The notes under the pieces were generated by a model that was given only the letters and a program-made list of their open reading frames with translations, did no database searches and had not been told where the DNA came from. A stretch of 64,000 nt of DNA from Peterkaempfera bronchialis. Its GTDB lineage: Bacteria > Actinomycetota > Actinomycetes > Streptomycetales > Streptomycetaceae. Shown here one piece after another: positions 43,970 through 52,479 of this stretch (position 1 is the stretch's first letter; each line of letters opens with the position of its first letter). The position numbers and the translations under genes were made by a program. The stretch lies in the NCBI RefSeq assembly GCF_003258605.2, contig NZ_CP031264.1, forward strand, positions 2,790,001-2,854,000, read 5' to 3'.

Positions 43970-44884
43970 TCAGGCGGCCAGCGACGCCTCGTCGCCCATC
44001 ACGATCACCGGGTGGGCGGCCGGGTCCAGCGCGCGCACCAGCGCGACCATGTCCTGCTCGGCGAGCGACACACAGGCGTGGGTCGGGCCGCCGTGGTCGA
44101 CGTGCACCCAGATGCCGCCGCCCTTGGCCGGGCCGAGCGGCTTGGTGCCGTCCAGCGGCGAGGTGCCCGCGACCCGGTTGTAGTCGATGGCCACCACATA
44201 GTCGAAGGAGCCTTCGAGGTCCTCGCCCTCGAAGCCCTTGCCGCCGATGGTGAAGTTGGCGTCGCGGTAGTACGGGAGCTTCGTCCCCGGGTTCGGCCGG
44301 AGGCCGCCGGCGTCACTCAGCGGGTAGACGCCGACCGGGCTGCGCAGATCGTCCAGGTGGTGGTCGGGGGTCCACCCCTTGAGGGCGTTGTGGGCGGGCC
44401 AGGCGGTGCCGGGCTGCCAGCGGCCGTCGGCGGTGCGGGTCCACAGGGTGGCGGTGGAGTGGGCGGAGTTCCTGCCCTCGCCGGAGACCAGCAGCACCTG
44501 GTCGGCCGAGGCGGGGATCTTCGCCCGGAAGGCCGGGCCGACGCCGGGCAGTTCGGCGACCGTGCCGTCATTGCGGTCGGAGCGGTTGGCGGCGGGCGAG
44601 GAGACATGGCCGACGTCCAGCGAACCGCTCTGCACACGGGCGGCGGTGGTGCCGTCCTCGGCGCGGACCGGGGCGACCGAGGCCGCCGTGGTGAGGAGCG
44701 CACCCTGCGGACCGAACGCCAGCCAGCCGCCCGCAGCGGCGACCAGCACCGCCGCCGTACCGACCGTCGCGGCGCCCGCGCGGCTCCGGCTCGGCTTGCG
44801 GCGACGCCCCCGGCGGCGACCCTGGCGCGGGTCGGGCTCGGGCTGCGACGGAGGCAGGTCAGCGGTGCGCTCGGTGCGGGACAT
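43970..44884 (-). CDS. L,D-transpeptidase family (YkuD) membrane-anchored protein
   Basis: Probable peptidoglycan 3-3 cross-linking or tethering enzyme, 304 residues. A basic cytoplasmic stretch (GRRRGRRRKPSRSR) is followed by one membrane helix (about 38-60). The catalytic domain at 110-300 ends with GGIWVHVDHGGPTHACVSL, where the Cys in a His/Thr-His-Ala-Cys setting matches the YkuD nucleophile motif (SHGC in most members). The Gly-to-Ala change is a mild deviation. Located outside the membrane. Confidence 0.82.
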   Translation of the reverse strand: MSRTERTADLPPSQPEPDPRQGRRRGRRRKPSRSRAGAATVGTAAVLVAAAGGWLAFGPQGALLTTAASVAPVRAEDGTTAARVQSGSLDVGHVSSPAANRSDRNDGTVAELPGVGPAFRAKIPASADQVLLVSGEGRNSAHSTATLWTRTADGRWQPGTAWPAHNALKGWTPDHHLDDLRSPVGVYPLSDAGGLRPNPGTKLPYYRDANFTIGGKGFEGEDLEGSFDYVVAIDYNRVAGTSPLDGTKPLGPAKGGGIWVHVDHGGPTHACVSLAEQDMVALVRALDPAAHPVIVMGDEASLAA

Positions 44885-45188
44885 GGGTGCGATCCTCCCA
44901 AAGGACCGGGGCGCTCCCGGTACCGGGGTGCGTGTTGCAGTGTGTGAGCCTACGCACAGCTGGTACGGGTGGTTCAGTTCCCCAGGAGCTCCACGGAGTT
45001 GGCACGAACCCCGCCGAACACCGCCTCCCGCTCGCCGTCCCCGTCCGGACCAGCGCCGACGGCGGGCCCCCGGCGGGTCAGCCGGTGGAGGTCGTTCACT
45101 CCTTCCGGGGGCGCGGCGGCCGGCTGCCGCGCCGGTCCATAGCCGCCGGACTCCGCCGGCCCGGCCGGTCCCGTCTCGATGGCGGCCG
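44885..45188. other. Intergenic region, possible small ORF
   Basis: The minus strand has a G/C3-rich open frame ending at 44974; with the GTG at 45099 it would encode 41 residues ending VRANSVELLGN. The AAGGAG directly touches the start codon, a poor spacing, so this is not counted as a gene. Nothing else was recognised. Confidence 0.25.
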
Positions 45189-46523
45189 TCAGGCGTGGGC
45201 CGGGGCGGCGGTGGCGGGCCGGGGGCGGAGGGCGAGGCAGAGCAGCACGGCCACGGCGCAGAGGGCTCCGGCGGCGTACCAGGCGGCGTCGTAGTCGCCG
45301 AAGCGGTCGCGGGCGATGCCGGCGGCGGAGGCGACCAGGGCGGCGCCCAGTTGGTGGCAGGCGAGCACCCAGCCGAAGACGATCGGGGCGTCCTCCCCGA
45401 ACCACTGGCGGCAGAGGGCGATGGTGGGCGGCACGGTGGCGACCCAGTCGAGGCCGTAGAAGATGACGAAGGCCAGCATCCCGGGGTGCAGGTCGGCCGC
45501 GAAGAGGTGCGGGAGGACCAGCAGCGAGGCGCCGCGCAGCCCGTAGTAGGCGATCAGCAGCAGGCGCGAGTCGAAGCGGTCGGTAAACCAGCCGGAGGCG
45601 ATGGTGCCGACCACGTCGAAGAGGCCGACCAGGGAGAGCAGCCCGGCCGCTGTGGTGGCGGGCATGCCGTGGTCGTGGGCGGCGGGGACGAAGTGGGTGC
45701 CGACCAGCCCCGCGGTGGTGGCGCCGCAGATCGCGAAGGAGGCGGCGAGCAGCCAGAACGGCCGGGTGCGGGCGGCGGCGGCCAGCACCGTGAGCGCCCG
45801 CGCCATCGCACCGCCGTCGGCGGCCGGCGGCGGGGGCGCGGTCTGCGCGCCGTACGGGAGCAGCCCGAGGTCGGCGGGGCGCTCGCGCATCAGCAGCAGG
45901 ACCGGGACGGCCACGGCGGTGGCGCAGAGCGAGACGACGAAGGCGGCGGTCCGCCAGCCGTGCTGGTCGACCAGCCAGGCGAGCAGCGGCAGGAAGACCA
46001 GGTTGCCGGCGGCGCCGCCGGCCGTGAGCACGCCGGTGACCAACCCGCGCCGGGCGGTGAACCAGCGTCCGCTGATGGTGGTGGCGAAGGCCCCGGCCAT
46101 GGAGCCGCTGCCCAGGCCGACCAGTACGCCCCAGCAGAGCACCAGTTGCCAGCTGGCGTTCATCACCATGGTGAGCCCGCTGCCGATGGAGATCATCAGC
46201 AGGGCGTTGGTGACCACCAGCCGTACGCCGAAGCGGTCCATCAGGGCGGCGGCGAAGGGCGCGGTGAGGCCGTAGAGGGCCAGATTGACGGAGACCGCGC
46301 TGGAGATGACGCCGTGCGACCAGCCGAACTCATGGTGCAGGGGCTCCATCATCAGACCGGGCGTGGAGCGGAAGCCGGCCGCGCCGACCAGCACCAGCAG
46401 GGCGACCCCGGCGACGATCCAGGCGTAGTGCAGGCGGGGGGCCGGACTGGCGGCGGGTCGAGCGGCGGGGGCGGGGGGCGTCCGGAGCTGCGGCGGCTCG
46501 GTCGGCTCGGTCAGATCGGTCAC
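45189..46523 (-). CDS. MFS transporter (MCT/OxlT-like)
   Basis: Twelve-helix secondary transporter, 444 residues. The second-loop motif appears as AALMDRFGVRLV, the central cytoplasmic loop spans about 205-235 (MRERPADLGLLPYG), and GWFTDRFDSRLLLI marks the second half. The pattern FRSTPGLMMEPLHHEFGW at the first external loop suggests the monocarboxylate/oxalate-formate subfamily. Divergent from, and probably controlled by, the AraC-type regulator at 46672. Substrate unknown. Confidence 0.85.
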   Translation of the reverse strand: MTDLTEPTEPPQLRTPPAPAARPAASPAPRLHYAWIVAGVALLVLVGAAGFRSTPGLMMEPLHHEFGWSHGVISSAVSVNLALYGLTAPFAAALMDRFGVRLVVTNALLMISIGSGLTMVMNASWQLVLCWGVLVGLGSGSMAGAFATTISGRWFTARRGLVTGVLTAGGAAGNLVFLPLLAWLVDQHGWRTAAFVVSLCATAVAVPVLLLMRERPADLGLLPYGAQTAPPPPAADGGAMARALTVLAAAARTRPFWLLAASFAICGATTAGLVGTHFVPAAHDHGMPATTAAGLLSLVGLFDVVGTIASGWFTDRFDSRLLLIAYYGLRGASLLVLPHLFAADLHPGMLAFVIFYGLDWVATVPPTIALCRQWFGEDAPIVFGWVLACHQLGAALVASAAGIARDRFGDYDAAWYAAGALCAVAVLLCLALRPRPATAAPAHA

Positions 46524-46561
46524 GGTACCGAGTCTCCGGTCCGGGGGCGCGGGCCCGCGAG

Positions 46562-46596
46562 TGGCCCGATGGTCAGGTTGCGCAAGGATCGGGCCA
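46562..46596. promoter_or_regulatory. Nested palindromic operator between MFS and AraC-type genes
   Basis: Outer arms TGGCCCGAT (46562-46570) and ATCGGGCCA (46588-46596) are perfect inverted repeats. Between them, slightly off-centre, is the perfect 8-bp palindrome TTGCGCAA (46578-46585). It lies 38 bases before the MFS start and 75 before the regulator start. Confidence 0.65.
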
Positions 46597-46671
46597 GCGG
46601 GCAGGCTTGGCCGGACGGTACACGGCCGGGGCCAGGGTCAGAGGCCGCTGCGAGGCGCTGGGAGGCAGGCG

Positions 46672-47664
46672 ATGGGTGGACCGCACCGGGTGGCGGTGCT
46701 GGCGCTGGGCGGGGTGGTCGCCTTCGAGTTGGCCATCCCGTCGCGCATCCTGGGCTCGGCCAAGGACCCGGTCGACGACGGCCCGCTGTACGAGGTGGCG
46801 ACCTGCACCCTGGACGGCGGCCCGGTGGCGACCAGCGCCGACTTCCGGATCTCGGTGGACCACGGCCCGGAGCTGCTGGAGTGGGCGGAGACGGTGATCG
46901 TCCCGGCCGCGTACGAGGGGCGCCCGTGGTTCACCGAGGGGCGACTGTCGGAGCCGATGGCGGCGGCCTTGGCCCGGATCCGACCGTCCACCCGGATGGT
47001 GTCGATCTGCACCGGGTCGTTTGTGCTGGCCGCCGCCGGGCTGCTGGACGGGCGTCCGGCCACCACCCACTGGCGCCATACCGACCGCTTCCGGCGGCTC
47101 TTCCCGGCGGTGCTGCTCGACCCCGATGTGCTCTTCACCGACGACGGCGATGTGCTCACCTCCGGCGGGGTGGCCGCCGGGGTGGACCTCTGCCTGCACC
47201 TGGTACGCCGCGACCACGGCAGCGCGGTGGCCAACCAGGTGGCGCGGACCTGCATCGTGCCGCCGTGGCGGGACGGCGGCCAGTCGCAGTACGTGGATCT
47301 GCCGGTGCCCCGGCAGAACGGCGCCGCCGCCGACACCGGGGGCACGGCGGCGGCCCGGGCGTGGGCGCTGGCCCGGCTGGGCGAGCCGCTGGGGCTGCGG
47401 GAGCTGGCCGGGCAGGCGGGGATGAGCGTGCGGACCTTCACCCGGCGGTTCCGGGACGAGGTCGGGACCAGCCCCGGGCAGTGGCTGCTGCTGCAACGCG
47501 CCGAGCGGGCACGGCAGTTGCTGGAGACCACCGATATGACGGTCGACCAGGTGGCGCGGGCGGCCGGCTTCGGCACCGCAGCGTCGCTCCGGGCCCGTAT
47601 GCGCGAGCTGCTGGGGGTGGCGCCCAGCAGCTATCGGCGCACCTTCCGGGCGGGCCGGGTCTGA
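46672..47664 (+). CDS. GlxA-like AraC family regulator (DJ-1/PfpI + HTH)
   Basis: 330 residues. Residues 5-190 form a class I glutamine amidotransferase-like domain (VAVLALGGVVAFELAIP, VSICTGSFVLAAAGLLDG with the nucleophile-elbow Cys). Residues 225-325 hold two helix-turn-helix units (LRELAGQAGMSVRTFTRRF and VDQVARAAGFGTAASLRARM). ATG at 46672 has GGGAGG at eight bases. It likely senses a small metabolite and controls the divergent MFS gene through the palindrome at 46562-46596. Confidence 0.87.
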   Translation: MGGPHRVAVLALGGVVAFELAIPSRILGSAKDPVDDGPLYEVATCTLDGGPVATSADFRISVDHGPELLEWAETVIVPAAYEGRPWFTEGRLSEPMAAALARIRPSTRMVSICTGSFVLAAAGLLDGRPATTHWRHTDRFRRLFPAVLLDPDVLFTDDGDVLTSGGVAAGVDLCLHLVRRDHGSAVANQVARTCIVPPWRDGGQSQYVDLPVPRQNGAAADTGGTAAARAWALARLGEPLGLRELAGQAGMSVRTFTRRFRDEVGTSPGQWLLLQRAERARQLLETTDMTVDQVARAAGFGTAASLRARMRELLGVAPSSYRRTFRAGRV

Positions 47665-47784
47665 GCAGGGGGCTACGACCGGGTGGCGGGGCGCCCTGCG
47701 ACGTACCCCGAGTACGGCACGGTGCTCCGCCACCCGACCGCGACGCCCGGGCCCTGTCCGGCGCCGCGTGATCCGCACTCGCCG

Positions 47785-47822
47785 AGGTGGCTCCCACCGG
47801 TGACCTGCACCGGGAGCCGCCT
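47785..47822. terminator. Hairpin between convergent AraC-type and GDSL genes
   Basis: AGGTGGCTCCC (47785-47795) pairs with GGGAGCCGCCT (47812-47822), one G-U pair, with an inner GGTG/CACC stem. A second, longer-range pairing CGGGTGGCGG (47680-47689) / CCGCCACCCG (47727-47736) lies upstream. Confidence 0.7.
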
Positions 47823-47953
47823 CGACGTCCCCTCGCAACGGACCGCTGCACCCAAGGGTGATCAGCCATACACGCGCCGTCAATGGCTTGTCGGAAACTC
47901 GGAAGGGTTGCGGTGGGTTTCGGTCGTCCTGACCCCCAGCAATGGCCGGAACG

Positions 47954-49012
47954 CTACGGTCGCAGCGCGCCCGCGTACGCCGCCCAGCGCTCACCCATCA
48001 GCCGCTGACCTGCGGCGTCGGGGTGCAGCCCATCGGGCATCAGACCGGCGGCGGCATCCTCGGCGGCGAACAGTTCACGCCCGTCCAGATACGTCAGCCG
48101 GGCATCGCCGCGCCGTCTGCGGACCGCCACCGCCTCGGCCAGCACCTCCCGGATCCGAGGGAGCGTCATATCGCCGCTCACCCGCCGGCGCACGCCGTCG
48201 GGCCCCTCATACCAGCTGTCCGGCGTGGTCTCGCGCAGCTCCCCGCCGTACACCGGGGAGACCACGGTGACCGGCACCTCCGGCTGCCGGTCCCGGATCG
48301 CGGCCAGGAAGCCGTGCAGCGCGGGTGCCAGCGTACGGGCGCGCAGCGCGGCCGAGTTGTGGACATTGATGCCGACCTCCAGGGTGATGCGGTCGGCGGG
48401 CCGGGCCGCCACCACCCGGGCGACCAGCGGTTCCAGCAGGCAGCCGCCGCCATAGCCGAGGTTGGTGGGCCGCAGGCCGAGCAGCCGGGCGGCCACCGCC
48501 GGCCAGCAGGCGGTGGCGGCGACCCGATGGCCCTGGGTGATGCTGCTGCCGTACACGGTCCAGCGGGGCCGCCGGTCGGGGGCGGGCGGCCGCAGCGGGC
48601 GGCCGTCCACGGCCCGCAGGGCGCGGATGCGTACCCCGGGCAGCACCGGCAGCCAGATCTCGACCTGCTTCTCGCCCGCCGGGAGGTCCGGCAGGTCGAC
48701 CATGGCGTCGGTGAGCGCCACCGTGGGGGCGGCCACCTCGCGGACCGGCTCGCCGTCCAGCACCAGGGCGTAGGGCGGAGGGTCCTCGGCGGGCGGGGAG
48801 CCGGGCAGCGCCACCGGCTGGATGTGCAGGGCCAGGTGGCGGGAGCCGGTGGTGCAGCGCAGCCGTACGCCGCTGGGGCCCATGGCGGCGACGGCCAGCA
48901 GCGGGTGGTGGAGGTCCAGGTCGGCGTGGGGCAGCCGCCAGGGCTGCACCCAGCCGTCGCCGTACTCCAGGTCGATCGCGCCGTCGACGGCGGTGACGCC
49001 GTCGGGCAGCAC
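47954..49012 (-). CDS. SGNH/GDSL hydrolase with N-terminal beta-sandwich
   Basis: Esterase-type enzyme, 352 residues. Residues 1-155 resemble the carbohydrate-binding-like domain found before SGNH domains. The catalytic domain begins at VYGSSITQG (block I Ser), continues with YGGGC (block II Gly), VGINVHNS (block III Asn) and ends with DGLHPDAAG (block V Asp and His). No signal peptide is apparent. The GTG at 49012 is 27 bases past the stop of the ATP-binding gene; a CTG at that stop would be the alternative. Substrate unknown, perhaps an acylated sugar. Confidence 0.8.
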   Translation of the reverse strand: MLPDGVTAVDGAIDLEYGDGWVQPWRLPHADLDLHHPLLAVAAMGPSGVRLRCTTGSRHLALHIQPVALPGSPPAEDPPPYALVLDGEPVREVAAPTVALTDAMVDLPDLPAGEKQVEIWLPVLPGVRIRALRAVDGRPLRPPAPDRRPRWTVYGSSITQGHRVAATACWPAVAARLLGLRPTNLGYGGGCLLEPLVARVVAARPADRITLEVGINVHNSAALRARTLAPALHGFLAAIRDRQPEVPVTVVSPVYGGELRETTPDSWYEGPDGVRRRVSGDMTLPRIREVLAEAVAVRRRRGDARLTYLDGRELFAAEDAAAGLMPDGLHPDAAGQRLMGERWAAYAGALRP

Positions 49013-49038
49013 TCCGTCCGCGCGCGCAGCGCGGCCGG

Positions 49039-49488
49039 TCAGACCGCCATGGCCTGGACACCCGCGCTGGCCGCCGTCGGCGGCCGCTCCCGGTCGATCT
49101 CGCACCAGACACGCTTCCCCGATCCGTCGGGATACCAACCCCATCGGTCGCAGAGGCAGTCCACCAGCTCCAGGCCCCGGCCGCCCACCGCATCGCCCTC
49201 CGCGCAGCGGCGCTGCGGCGGGGTGTCGCTGGCGTCGGCGACCTCGACCCGCACGGCGGGGGTCTCCGCTTCGACGTCGAGCGGGAAGACCAGCCGCAGC
49301 ACGGCGGGGCAGCCGGTGTGCACCACAGCGTTGGTGACCAGTTCGGAGACGACCAGGACCAGGGTCTCGGAGAGCGGTGCGTCCGGGTCGTACCCGCAGC
49401 CGCGCAGACGGGTGCGTGCCCAGGCCCGGGCGCGGCCGACCTCCGCCGGATCCGGCTGCACCGCCATCTGCAACTGAAGCACCTGCAC
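49039..49488 (-). CDS. Anti-sigma-type ATP-binding protein (HATPase_c_2, RsbW-like)
   Basis: 149 residues. The N-box VVSELVTNAVVHTG and the G-box GGRGLELVDCLCDRWG place it in the large streptomycete family of SpoIIAB/RsbW-like kinases that bind sigma factors or STAS antagonists. A STAS protein is encoded 290 bases upstream and a sigma factor beyond it, so a partner-switching set is possible. The GTG start at 49488 has other in-frame GTG/ATG codons close by. Confidence 0.85.
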   Translation of the reverse strand: MQVLQLQMAVQPDPAEVGRARAWARTRLRGCGYDPDAPLSETLVLVVSELVTNAVVHTGCPAVLRLVFPLDVEAETPAVRVEVADASDTPPQRRCAEGDAVGGRGLELVDCLCDRWGWYPDGSGKRVWCEIDRERPPTAASAGVQAMAV

Positions 49489-49781
49489 CGCTCACACCAC
49501 CCGTAGTCGCGGGCCGAAACGCTCTCCTCGGCACGGTTCGCCCCAGAATGATCGGCCGGAGGAGCGGACAGCAAGCGCTTCGGGCATATTCCAGCGACCG
49601 TGGCACGGGACGGTGCATACTGCCCCGCCACCGTCTCCGGGGCCCGGCCCGCACACACCTGAGGGAGCGTAACGAAACCTCCGACGACCGCCAGGGACAA
49701 CGGCGCGGCCACGGCGGGAACCACCCTTGCTACATATGTCCAGCGGCGGGTCGAATGCCGCCGGACGGCGGTGCGCGCCCC

Positions 49782-50210
49782 TCAGGCGGAGAGCGGGACC
49801 GGGCCGTCCTCGGCGCCGCCCGGGCCGCCGGTCCCGGCCTCGTCCGCCGGGTCCGCCAAGGCCACCGCCGAGGCCGCGTCCGGGTGGATGTCGAAGAGCC
49901 GGCGTACGCCCAGCGCATTGAAGACCCGCTGCACCCGGCTCTCCCGGCCGTCCTCGTACCGGTCGGGGATCACCAGCCGCAGTTCACCGGCGCAGGAGCG
50001 CATCAGCCGGCGCGCGGCGATCAGCACGCCCACCCCGCTGGAGTCGCAGAAGTGCACCTCGGAGAGGTCCAGCACCAGCCTGCGGCGGCCGTCGGCCACC
50101 GCCTCGTGGATGCGCAGGCGCACGGTGGCCCCGGACACGAGGTCGATCTCGCCCGCCACGCGCAGCACCGTCCAGCCGCTGCGCTGCTCCGAGGTCACTG
50201 CCAGCACCAC
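49782..50210 (-). CDS. STAS-domain anti-sigma factor antagonist
   Basis: 142 residues. VLRVAGEIDLVSG and DLSEVHFCDSSGVGVLI form the STAS core; the second Ser of CDSSGVG is the site that partner kinases phosphorylate in SpoIIAA/RsbV. Residues 118-142 are an unstructured Gly/Pro tail. Same strand as the RsbW-like gene at 49039, divergent from the ECF sigma gene. Which kinase it pairs with cannot be decided. Confidence 0.87.
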   Translation of the reverse strand: MVLAVTSEQRSGWTVLRVAGEIDLVSGATVRLRIHEAVADGRRRLVLDLSEVHFCDSSGVGVLIAARRLMRSCAGELRLVIPDRYEDGRESRVQRVFNALGVRRLFDIHPDAASAVALADPADEAGTGGPGGAEDGPVPLSA

Positions 50211-50718
50211 GGGCCCCTGTCCCTTCCGTGCCGAGCAGGCAGTCCGAGCGGTTCCCGGGCAGCGCTCCGGCCGCCGACGACCCTATGCGGTCTTTGCGAC
50301 GGTTGGACAGGGTGCCGTGGTCACGCAGTCGTAACGTTGCGGATGAATCATCAGCTTTCGCTCCTTCTGTCACCCCTGCGGCCGGACCGGAACCGGACCG
50401 GAACCGGACCGGAGCCGGACCGGAGCGGGACCGAGCGGCGCCGGTTGCGGAAGAGGCGCGCGGAAGCACCGACCCCGGCGCGCGTCGTCTCGGGCACGCC
50501 TCCCCAGTGGATCTGTCGCCACGTCAACCTGTCGACTCCGATCTCCCTCTGCTCTTGGCGCAATCCCGCGCAACAGACCTCGCCACCCGGATACCTTGAG
50601 ACGTATCCGAGCGCAGCGCACGCCTTTCCCCCGGGGCGGACGGAGCGTCAGGACGGTACGTCGGACCCCCAGGGGGAGATCGGCCCGGGTCCGGCGGTGC
50701 GCAGGAAGGGCGGTGCGC
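50211..50718. promoter_or_regulatory. 508-bp divergent region STAS / ECF sigma with 11-bp repeats
   Basis: Contains four tandem 11-bp units ccggaccgga(a/g) at 50382-50425. Lower-GC DNA at 50325-50370 is the most promoter-like part. No conserved gene was found. Confidence 0.5.
50382..50425. repeat. 11-bp tandem repeat upstream of the sigma gene
   Basis: Four units: ccggaccggaa twice, then ccggaccggag twice. Confidence 0.9.
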
Positions 50719-51279
50719 ATGGCTACCCCCACCCCCATCCGCTGGGACCGCCAGATCCAGCAGCGCCTCGCCTGCGGCGAGGAGGCCGCCCTGGGCGAGC
50801 TGTACGACCAGTTCTCCCCGCTGGTGCACGGCCTCGCCAACCGCATACTGGACAGCCAGGAAGCCGCCGAGCAGATCACCCGCGAGGTCTTCGCCCAGGT
50901 CTGGGAGCACCCCGAGGCGTACAACCCCGAGCGGGGCACCATGCGCTCCTGGATCGGCACCCTCACCCACCGCCGCGCCGTGGAGCGGCTGCGCCGCCAC
51001 ACCGGTCTGGCCGACGACGGCGAAGCCTCCGCGCTCCCGGCCCAGTCGGCCGGTCTGGAGGAGGAGGTGCTGGCCGCCGCCACCGCCGCCCGGGTCCAGT
51101 ACATCGTCACCTCGCTGCCGCACGCGCTGCGCGAGACGCTCACCCTGACCTACTTCGGCGGACGCACCTACCGGCAGGCCGCCCGCGAGCTGGGGATACC
51201 GGAGGCCACCGCCAAGCACCGGATGCGGCTCGGACTGCAACTGCTCGCCACCGCCCTCGCCACGGAGCACGGACGGTGA
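50719..51279 (+). CDS. ECF (SigK-like) RNA polymerase sigma factor
   Basis: 186 residues. Region 2 at about 20-90 (LYDQFSPLVHGLANRI, EVFAQVWEHPEAYNPERG, HRRAVERLRRH) and region 4 at about 125-180 (ETLTLTYFGGRTYRQAARELG, IPEATAKHRMRLGL). The pattern is close to SigK/SigL-type ECF factors. ATG at 50719 has GGAAGG about ten bases upstream; a GTG two codons earlier is possible. The next gene overlaps its stop (GTGA) and encodes a zinc-finger protein, the usual anti-sigma arrangement. Confidence 0.87.
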   Translation: MATPTPIRWDRQIQQRLACGEEAALGELYDQFSPLVHGLANRILDSQEAAEQITREVFAQVWEHPEAYNPERGTMRSWIGTLTHRRAVERLRRHTGLADDGEASALPAQSAGLEEEVLAAATAARVQYIVTSLPHALRETLTLTYFGGRTYRQAARELGIPEATAKHRMRLGLQLLATALATEHGR

Positions 51280-52442
51280 CCGCCCCAGCCGCCGCCCCGC
51301 TGCCGCCCGACGAACACGAGGCGGTGCGCGGGCTGCTCGGAGCCTGGGCGCTGGACGCCTGCCCACCCGACGAGACCGCCCTGCTGGAGGACCACCTCAC
51401 CGGGTGCGCCCCCTGTGCGACCGAGGCCGCCCGGCTGCGCGACGCCGCCGGCTGGCTCTCCGCCGACGAACCCCTCGACCCGGTGCCCGAGCTGCGCAGC
51501 CAGGTCCTGGAGGGGTGCCTCGGCCGCCGCGTCCCGGATGTCCGGGTGCCCGGCTGGGCCTCGCCGTACGCGGCGGAGACCGCCAAGCTGGACGCGCTGC
51601 TGCGCGACCTCGGCCCCTCGGAGTGGCTGGAGCGGGCCGAGGTCCCCTGGCACGGCGGGACGGAGTGGTGGCTCCCCGCCGAGGTGCTCTGCCATCTGGC
51701 CGCCGTGGACGGCTTCGTCGGCCGGGCGTACGGGATGGACGACCTGGTCCCCGGCGGAGACGCGGCGCCAGAGCCGGAGCCGGAGCCGGACCGGCCGTGG
51801 GCAGCCGTCAGCGACCGCACCGAACGGCTGATCAGCGCCCACGGCCGACGGGCCCCGGAGGCGGTCCGCGCCCTGTGGCGCGAGCAGACCCGGGCCCTGG
51901 TCCGGGCCGCCGCACTGGCCGGACCGGACGGCGGCGGGGTGGCGGTGGACTACGGCGACGTCCGCATCCCGGCCCGGGACGCCTTCGTGGACCGCGCCTT
52001 CGAGTGCTGGATCCACGCCGACGACGTGGCCCGCGCGGTGGACTACCCGTATGAGCCGCCGTCCGCCCGGCATCTGCGGCAGATGATCGACCTGGCCGCC
52101 CGGATGCTGCCCGCCGCCCTCGACGGGCTGCGCGGCGGGCCGCACGGCGGGGCCGAGGCCGGGGCCGAGGCCGCGAACGGGCGGCCCCGGGTGGTCAAGC
52201 TGGTGATCGAGGGGCCCGCCGCCGGCGAGTGGCTGATCCCGCTCGGGGCCGCCGAGCCCCCGGCGGACGCCGGACCGCCGCCGGACAGCGAACCGGTGGC
52301 CTCGCTGGCCGTCGACGGCCTGGAGTTCTGCTATCTCGCCGCCGCCCACCGCGACCCCGACCGGATGGCCGTCGGCCAGCACGGCGACTCCGCCGCCGTC
52401 CGGGAGATGCTGCACGCCGCCCCGCTGCTCTCCCGGCCCTGA
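51276..52442 (+). CDS. Zinc-finger anti-sigma factor fused to a maleylpyruvate isomerase/DinB-like domain
   Basis: 388 residues. The N-terminal 60 residues contain DHLTGCAPC (His40, Cys44, Cys47), an H-x3-C-x2-C zinc-binding anti-sigma motif that should hold the ECF factor encoded just before. Residues 100-290 match the mycothiol-dependent maleylpyruvate isomerase N-terminal (DinB-like) domain: VLCHLAAVDGFVGRAYG and FECWIHADDVARA, with a potential metal site. No membrane segment is visible, so this is a soluble anti-sigma factor. Translational coupling implies 1:1 production. Confidence 0.85.
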   Translation: MTAPAAAPLPPDEHEAVRGLLGAWALDACPPDETALLEDHLTGCAPCATEAARLRDAAGWLSADEPLDPVPELRSQVLEGCLGRRVPDVRVPGWASPYAAETAKLDALLRDLGPSEWLERAEVPWHGGTEWWLPAEVLCHLAAVDGFVGRAYGMDDLVPGGDAAPEPEPEPDRPWAAVSDRTERLISAHGRRAPEAVRALWREQTRALVRAAALAGPDGGGVAVDYGDVRIPARDAFVDRAFECWIHADDVARAVDYPYEPPSARHLRQMIDLAARMLPAALDGLRGGPHGGAEAGAEAANGRPRVVKLVIEGPAAGEWLIPLGAAEPPADAGPPPDSEPVASLAVDGLEFCYLAAAHRDPDRMAVGQHGDSAAVREMLHAAPLLSRP

Positions 52443-52479
52443 GGCGGCGTCAGGCGGCGCCAGCGGACGTCGGAGAACG

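Noticed and set aside
44974-45099. 41-codon minus-strand ORF with G/C-rich third positions
   Set aside because: The ribosome binding site touches the GTG start and I know no relative, so it is noted only in the intergenic entry.
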